This document shows, in pieces, positions 60,044-64,000 of a stretch of DNA of 64,000 bases. The position numbers were made by a program, and so were the translations under genes. Under the pieces are notes generated by a model, which saw only the letters and a list, made by a program, of their open reading frames with translations, was not told the origin of the DNA and did not search any database. Every line of letters starts with the position of its first letter. Positions within the stretch are counted from its first letter, which is position 1. Source of the stretch: Clostridiales bacterium (GTDB lineage: Bacteria > Bacillota > Clostridia > Saccharofermentanales > Saccharofermentanaceae); NCBI GenBank assembly GCA_017551625.1, contig JAFZLF010000009.1:124001-188000 (forward strand), in the 5' to 3' direction.

Positions 60044-60505
60044 ATGGCTGGAAGATCAAAGGTAGCACAGGAAGCGTTTGAACTGGCAGAGCCTATCGTA
60101 AAAGAATTGGGCTTTGATCTGGTGGACTGTGAATACAAGAAGGAAGGACAGTATTACTTCCTCCGGCTCTTCATCGACAAGCGGGGCGGCATCTCCATCG
60201 AGGACTGCGAGGCGGTCAGCCATGCGGTAGATGCCGTACTGGATGAAAGGCTCCACGCGGATCCGGATTACTTTGAGGTTTCATCTCCGGGCGCGACACG
60301 ACCGTTTTCTTCACTTGCTGACTATGTCCGGCATCAGGGAGAGGAGATCGAGGTCTCCCTCTTTGCTCCCATCGACGGAAGTAAGAAACTGGAGGGGATC
60401 ATCGATAGTGCCACGGAGGAGGAACTGGTTCTTGCCGTCGGCGACCGGAAGATCCGTCTGGAATGGTCGCAGATCGCCAAGGCCCAGCGTACGATCAGAT
60501 TCTAA
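60044..60505 (+). CDS. rimP: Ribosome maturation factor RimP
   Basis: 153 residues; assists 30S subunit assembly. Motifs GFDLVDCEYKKEGQYYFLRLFIDKRGGISIEDCEAVSHAVDAVLD are diagnostic (only the core LRLFIDKRGGISIEDC is needed), and VSSPGATRPFSSLADYVRH follows. The ATG at 60044 has AAAAGGAGG; the frame opens upstream at 59924 but crosses the attenuator and is not used. It heads the rimP-nusA-rnpM-ylxQ-infB operon. Confidence 0.95.
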   Translation: MAGRSKVAQEAFELAEPIVKELGFDLVDCEYKKEGQYYFLRLFIDKRGGISIEDCEAVSHAVDAVLDERLHADPDYFEVSSPGATRPFSSLADYVRHQGEEIEVSLFAPIDGSKKLEGIIDSATEEELVLAVGDRKIRLEWSQIAKAQRTIRF

Positions 60506-60534
60506 TTTTGTAGGAAGAATAAAGGAGAGAACTT

Positions 60535-61677
60535 ATGAACAAGGATGACATGTTACAGGCGATTCGCGATCTGGCAAAGGAAAGAGGCATCGACGAGGAA
60601 GTCCTTTTCGAGGCGGTCGAGGAAGCGATCGTTGCCGCTTTTAAGAGAGAGTTTGCGGATCAGAAGCAGAACGAGAATGTATTTGCCGAGATCGATCGTG
60701 AGACCGGTGAGATGTATGTATACGAGGTCGTGGAAGTTGTTTCCGAAGTGACGGATCCGAAGACGCAGATCGCGCTGTCCGAAGCCAAAGAGATCGATCC
60801 GGATCTCGAAGAGGGCGATACCATCGAGATGACGATCGATGTCGAGTCACTCGGACGTCTGGCGGCTCAGGCGGCAAAAGCGGCGATCAGCAAGAAACTC
60901 CGCGATACCGAGAACGCCAGAATCGAGTCGGAGTTCTCCGATAAGAAGGGCGAGCTCGCCTATGGTGTCATCCAGAGAAGCGATGACCGTTTCGTATTCG
61001 TAGATATCGGCCGTGCAGAGGCAACCCTCCCGAAAAAGGAACAGGTCAAGGGCGAGGATTATTCCTTCAACAAGAAGATGAAGTTCCTCATCCTGAAGGT
61101 CGAGACACAGAAGGAGCGTCCGGTGATCATCGTTTCGAGAAGCCACCCGGATCTCGTAAGAAAACTCCTTGAGCAGGAAGTACCGGAGATCCATGACGGT
61201 GTCGTCGAGATCGTGAATGTGGCCCGAGAGGCCGGTTCCCGTTCGAAGGTGGCCGTGATCTCCCGTGATCCGGACGTCGATCCGCTCGGCGCCTGCGTCG
61301 GTCAGCGCGGATCCCGTATCTCGGCGATCATGGATGAACTCGGACAGGAGAAGATCGACGTGATCCAGTATAACGAGGATCCGGCTATCTTCATCAGTAA
61401 TGCCCTTTCTCCGGCGAAGGTTGACCGTGTCTCCGCTGAACTGATCACGATGGAGGACGGCACGCAGGAGAAGACGGCACAGGTCGTCGTTCCGGATCAG
61501 CAGTATTCGCTGGCGATCGGCCGTGCAGGTCAGAATGTAAGGCTGGCGGCGCGTCTCACCGGATGGAAGATCGATATCAAGAAGACTTCGGAATTCCAGC
61601 AGATGGTAACGAATGACCTCGTGGCCAACTTTACGATCGCTGAGGACGAAGACGACAACTCGAACGAGAATGCGTAA
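60535..61677 (+). CDS. nusA: Transcription termination/antitermination factor NusA
   Basis: 380 residues, Firmicute length with no C-terminal acidic repeats. N-terminal RNAP-binding domain (MLQAIRDLAKERGIDEEVLFEAVEEAI), S1 domain (YGVIQRSDDRFVFVDIGRAEATLP) and two KH domains, the first with GACVGQRGSRISAIMDELG and the second with YSLAIGRAGQNVRLAARLTGWKIDI. A short acidic tail (EDEDDNSNENA) ends the protein. It follows rimP by 29 bases with AAAGGAG. Confidence 0.97.
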   Translation: MNKDDMLQAIRDLAKERGIDEEVLFEAVEEAIVAAFKREFADQKQNENVFAEIDRETGEMYVYEVVEVVSEVTDPKTQIALSEAKEIDPDLEEGDTIEMTIDVESLGRLAAQAAKAAISKKLRDTENARIESEFSDKKGELAYGVIQRSDDRFVFVDIGRAEATLPKKEQVKGEDYSFNKKMKFLILKVETQKERPVIIVSRSHPDLVRKLLEQEVPEIHDGVVEIVNVAREAGSRSKVAVISRDPDVDPLGACVGQRGSRISAIMDELGQEKIDVIQYNEDPAIFISNALSPAKVDRVSAELITMEDGTQEKTAQVVVPDQQYSLAIGRAGQNVRLAARLTGWKIDIKKTSEFQQMVTNDLVANFTIAEDEDDNSNENA

Positions 61678-61697
61678 GGAGAAGCGGTAAGGCTGAT

Positions 61698-62030
61698 ATG
61701 GCTAAGAAGATTCCGATGAGGATGTGTGTCAGCTGCAGAGAGCGCTTCGCCAAGAAGGAACTGATCCGTGTCGTGGCGACGCCTGACGGGCAGACAGTGA
61801 TCGATCCGACGGGCCGTCTTCCCGGACGAGGCGCGTATGTGTGCCATGATCCGGAGTGCATGAAGAAGGCCTTGGACCGGCAGCAGTTTGACAAAGGACT
61901 CAAAAAGTCAGTAGATGCCGAGTCGATACGGCCGGAACTCCTGAAACTTCAGGAGGAACCGGAGAAGAGAGGCTCCGGGCCGGATGGCGCAGATGCCGGT
62001 AAGCCCAAGAAAGCCGAGGAAGGAAAATGA
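61698..62030 (+). CDS. rnpM: YlxR/RnpM RNA-binding protein
   Basis: 110 residues. YlxR-type fold with MRMCVSCRERFAKKELIRVV, DPTGRLPGRGAYVCHDPECMKKA and the conserved KKSV end of the domain. In Bacillus it binds RNase P RNA and modulates it. An additional ~25-residue Glu/Lys/Pro/Gly tail is not conserved. It overlaps the next gene by four bases (ATGA). Confidence 0.95.
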   Translation: MAKKIPMRMCVSCRERFAKKELIRVVATPDGQTVIDPTGRLPGRGAYVCHDPECMKKALDRQQFDKGLKKSVDAESIRPELLKLQEEPEKRGSGPDGADAGKPKKAEEGK

Positions 62031-62392
62031 AGCCGGATGCAGGCCGTGCGGCCGGAAAAGAACGGATCCTTCAGACGATCGGACTTTCGTACCGGGCAAG
62101 CCTTCTGACATCCGGATTCGATGCGATCGAGATGGCCCTCCATGCAGGCGCTGTGGAACTTCTAATCGTTGCCGTTGACGGCTCGGAGAAGCAGAGAGCG
62201 AAACTGATGAGGATCGCGCAGGAGGAAGACACACGCTGCCGGACCTTCGGAACGGCAGAAGAGCTCGGAAGAGCAATCGGAAAAGATATGCGTATCGCGG
62301 TGGCGATACTGGATCAGGGGATGGCGGACAAGCTTATCTTACGGATCGATGAACTAAAGAAGAATGATGATTCCGACAAGATCTCGGAATAA
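62027..62392 (+). CDS. ylxQ: L7Ae-family RNA-binding protein YlxQ
   Basis: 121 residues. Family features include [37 protein letters not shown] (key part [12 protein letters not shown]) and [24 protein letters not shown]7Ae proteins bind kink-turn RNA. Its place between rnpM and infB is the standard Firmicute order. Confidence 0.9.
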   Translation: MKPDAGRAAGKERILQTIGLSYRASLLTSGFDAIEMALHAGAVELLIVAVDGSEKQRAKLMRIAQEEDTRCRTFGTAEELGRAIGKDMRIAVAILDQGMADKLILRIDELKKNDDSDKISE

Positions 62393-62405
62393 ACAGGAGG
62401 AAACG

Positions 62406-64000
62406 ATGGCAGAAAAAGAGAAGAAAACACCAGCTTCGGAAGGAAAAGTAGAGAACAAGGTTGACTCTTCCGTTCCACAGAAGACCGTGAGCGGTATCTC
62501 GGGTACCAAGACTTTGCGCGTCGGCCGTGTGAATAAGAAGGCCAAGAAACCTCCGGTTGAGGAGGGCGCGGCAACACCGGCTCCGGAAGGAACACCTGCT
62601 GCGGCACCGGCCGAGAAGAAGGAAACGGCACCTGTAGCAGCGACGCCTGCGGCAGTCCCTGCCAAGAAAGCAGAGGAAGCTCCGAAGAAAGCGGCTACGG
62701 CCACAAAGGTTAAGAAACCCGAGGAAGCGGAGAAGCCTTCCGAGGCTAAGGTGACCAAGGCAAAAGAGCCGGAAACGAAGGCATCAGAGACCAAGGCTCC
62801 GGAAGCAAAGGCTCCGGAAACGAAGACGCCGGCCAAGCAGGATAAGGATGCAAAGCCTGTAGCTTCAGCTGCGCCTTCTGCAGAAGAAGCGAAGAAGGAA
62901 GATGCGAAGACCGAAGTAAAGCCGAAGCCGGCTGAGGCTCCGAAGGAAGGACCGAAGCTCTCTTCAGCGGTCGTCCGTGCACCGGAGGCCGGGTATAAGA
63001 GAGAGACATCGACGTTCGTGCGCCCCCGTGACGGCGGAAGACCGGGCGGATACCAGGGCGGCTATCAGGGCGGTTCGAGATCCGGCGGCTACGGCGACAG
63101 ATCTGACCGGCCGCAGGGCGGACGCCAGGGCGGGCCCGGATTCTCCGGGAACCGTGGTCAGAAGGGTTCTTACGGCGGTGGATTCGCGCCTAAGGACAAG
63201 GACGATGACGATATTTACAACAATAACAGGAACCAGCCCAAGCGCAGTACGAAGCCGAAGCAGGATCTGCCGCCGGAGGTAACGAAGGAGAAGGCCAACT
63301 TTGCAGCGCGGGATGCCTTTGAGAAGAGCCGTAAGGATCCGCAGAAGGATAATAAGAAGGATAACCAGAAGACAGCCGGAAACAACGACCGTCGTATGGG
63401 TAACAAGCATACCAGCCAGTTTACCGGTAATGCTTCCGATATTCTTTCCGACGATGCGGCACTTGATTCGATGTACATGGGCGGCAAGGGCAAGAAGAAG
63501 GTGAAGCGCCAGACATTCGTGGCCGCGCCGGTCGTCAAGCCACAGCTTACGCACGTCGAACTCCCGCCGTTTATCACGGTCAAAGAACTGGCCGAGGGTC
63601 TCGGCAAGAGATCGGCTGACGTCATCAAGACGCTCATGATGATGGGCATGCTCGTTACACTTAACCAGGAGCTCGATTACGATACGGCTTCTCTGGTTGC
63701 CGGTGAATACAATATCACGACCGAGCCGATCGTGGAGGTCACCGAGGAGGATATCCTCTTTGACGATAGCGAGGATAACGAGGAGAACATGAAACCGCGT
63801 CCGCCGATCGTGGTCGTTATGGGTCACGTTGACCATGGTAAGACATCGCTCCTCGATAAGATCCGTTCGACCTCTGTTGTAAAGGGCGAGGCCGGCGGTA
63901 TCACGCAGCATATCGGTGCGTACACCGTCCGCTGCAAGGGCCGTCAGATCACCTTCCTCGATACGCCGGGTCACGAAGCCTTTACCACGATGCGTGCCCG
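62406..64000 (+). CDS. infB: Translation initiation factor IF-2, 3' end cut off by window
   Basis: Initiator tRNA-binding GTPase; 531 residues visible, open to the last base. ATG 62406 has AGGAGG. The N-terminal ~370 residues are low complexity: Ala/Lys/Glu/Pro-rich ([11 protein letters not shown]) then a Gly/Arg/Tyr part ([15 protein letters not shown]). The IF2N domain ([31 protein letters not shown]) is near residues 382-412. The G domain begins [16 protein letters not shown] (GHVDHGKT at 473-480), followed by [10 protein letters not shown] and [10 protein letters not shown]. The rest of the G domain and domains III-IV lie outside. Confidence 0.97.
   Translation, partial: MAEKEKKTPASEGKVENKVDSSVPQKTVSGISGTKTLRVGRVNKKAKKPPVEEGAATPAPEGTPAAAPAEKKETAPVAATPAAVPAKKAEEAPKKAATATKVKKPEEAEKPSEAKVTKAKEPETKASETKAPEAKAPETKTPAKQDKDAKPVASAAPSAEEAKKEDAKTEVKPKPAEAPKEGPKLSSAVVRAPEAGYKRETSTFVRPRDGGRPGGYQGGYQGGSRSGGYGDRSDRPQGGRQGGPGFSGNRGQKGSYGGGFAPKDKDDDDIYNNNRNQPKRSTKPKQDLPPEVTKEKANFAARDAFEKSRKDPQKDNKKDNQKTAGNNDRRMGNKHTSQFTGNASDILSDDAALDSMYMGGKGKKKVKRQTFVAAPVVKPQLTHVELPPFITVKELAEGLGKRSADVIKTLMMMGMLVTLNQELDYDTASLVAGEYNITTEPIVEVTEEDILFDDSEDNEENMKPRPPIVVVMGHVDHGKTSLLDKIRSTSVVKGEAGGITQHIGAYTVRCKGRQITFLDTPGHEAFTTMRA

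Overview
The window looks like ordinary chromosome of a Clostridia-type Firmicute of moderate GC. The evidence is the gene order tmk-darA-holB-yaaT-(ferredoxin)-trmN6-rsmI, the order rimP-nusA-rnpM(ylxR)-ylxQ-infB, a T-box leader on thrS, mutS2, a c-di-AMP receptor, and strong AGGAGG-like ribosome binding sites. A spore photoproduct lyase homologue fits a spore-former or its relative. I cannot name a genus. There is no rRNA, CRISPR array, prophage, transposase or integrase; one tRNA gene is present.

Layout. 1-1584: end of polyphosphate kinase. 1735-5704: a ChvE-GguA-GguB sugar ABC transporter. 5876-9525: two lipid-phosphate-type glycosyltransferases around UDP-galactopyranose mutase, followed by a membrane protein with a J-domain-like N terminus. 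9561-11536: pseudouridine synthase, divergent Smr protein, family 4 uracil-DNA glycosylase and tRNA-Gln. 11685-13775: DeoR, AraC and XRE regulators. 14027-19839: a tightly spaced run of a catalytically dead-looking sialate O-acetylesterase homologue, an AraC regulator and the folate genes folE-folP-folB-folK. 19900-25260: an Arg/Asn/Gly-rich disordered protein, then the conserved tmk to rsmI block. 25287-27812: a c-di-GMP phosphodiesterase with a decayed GGDEF domain. 27818-30292: leuS (minus). 30470-36075: zinc-ribbon membrane protein, TraX-like protein (minus), mreB/mbl and rho. 36134-39369: minus-strand operon of nucleosidase-like protein, spore photoproduct lyase, zinc-ribbon membrane protein and SDR. 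39505-46571: lipoprotein, metG, tatD, small proteins, XRE regulator and uvrB. 46620-56932: dnaE, pfkA, mutS2, a P-loop ATPase and a YdjH/YdjI-like SPFH membrane system. 57094-59209: T-box and thrS. 59357-59761: a mini P-loop protein (minus). 59938-64000: rimP-nusA-rnpM-ylxQ-infB, with infB cut by the window end.

Most genes are housekeeping. The most unusual signals are these. (1) A repeated hairpin motif, seen after mreB and again after a small XRE gene, shares an exact TGG-TCC-TC / TGC-GGA internal-loop signature and may be an undescribed structured RNA or DNA element. (2) An esterase-fold protein has lost all its catalytic motifs and sits with an AraC regulator directly upstream of the folate genes. 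(3) A nucleosidase-like gene overlaps a radical-SAM spore photoproduct lyase gene. (4) An SPFH/zinc-ribbon membrane-stress-like operon has no PspA nearby. All functions are assigned from sequence motifs read by eye; no database search was run.
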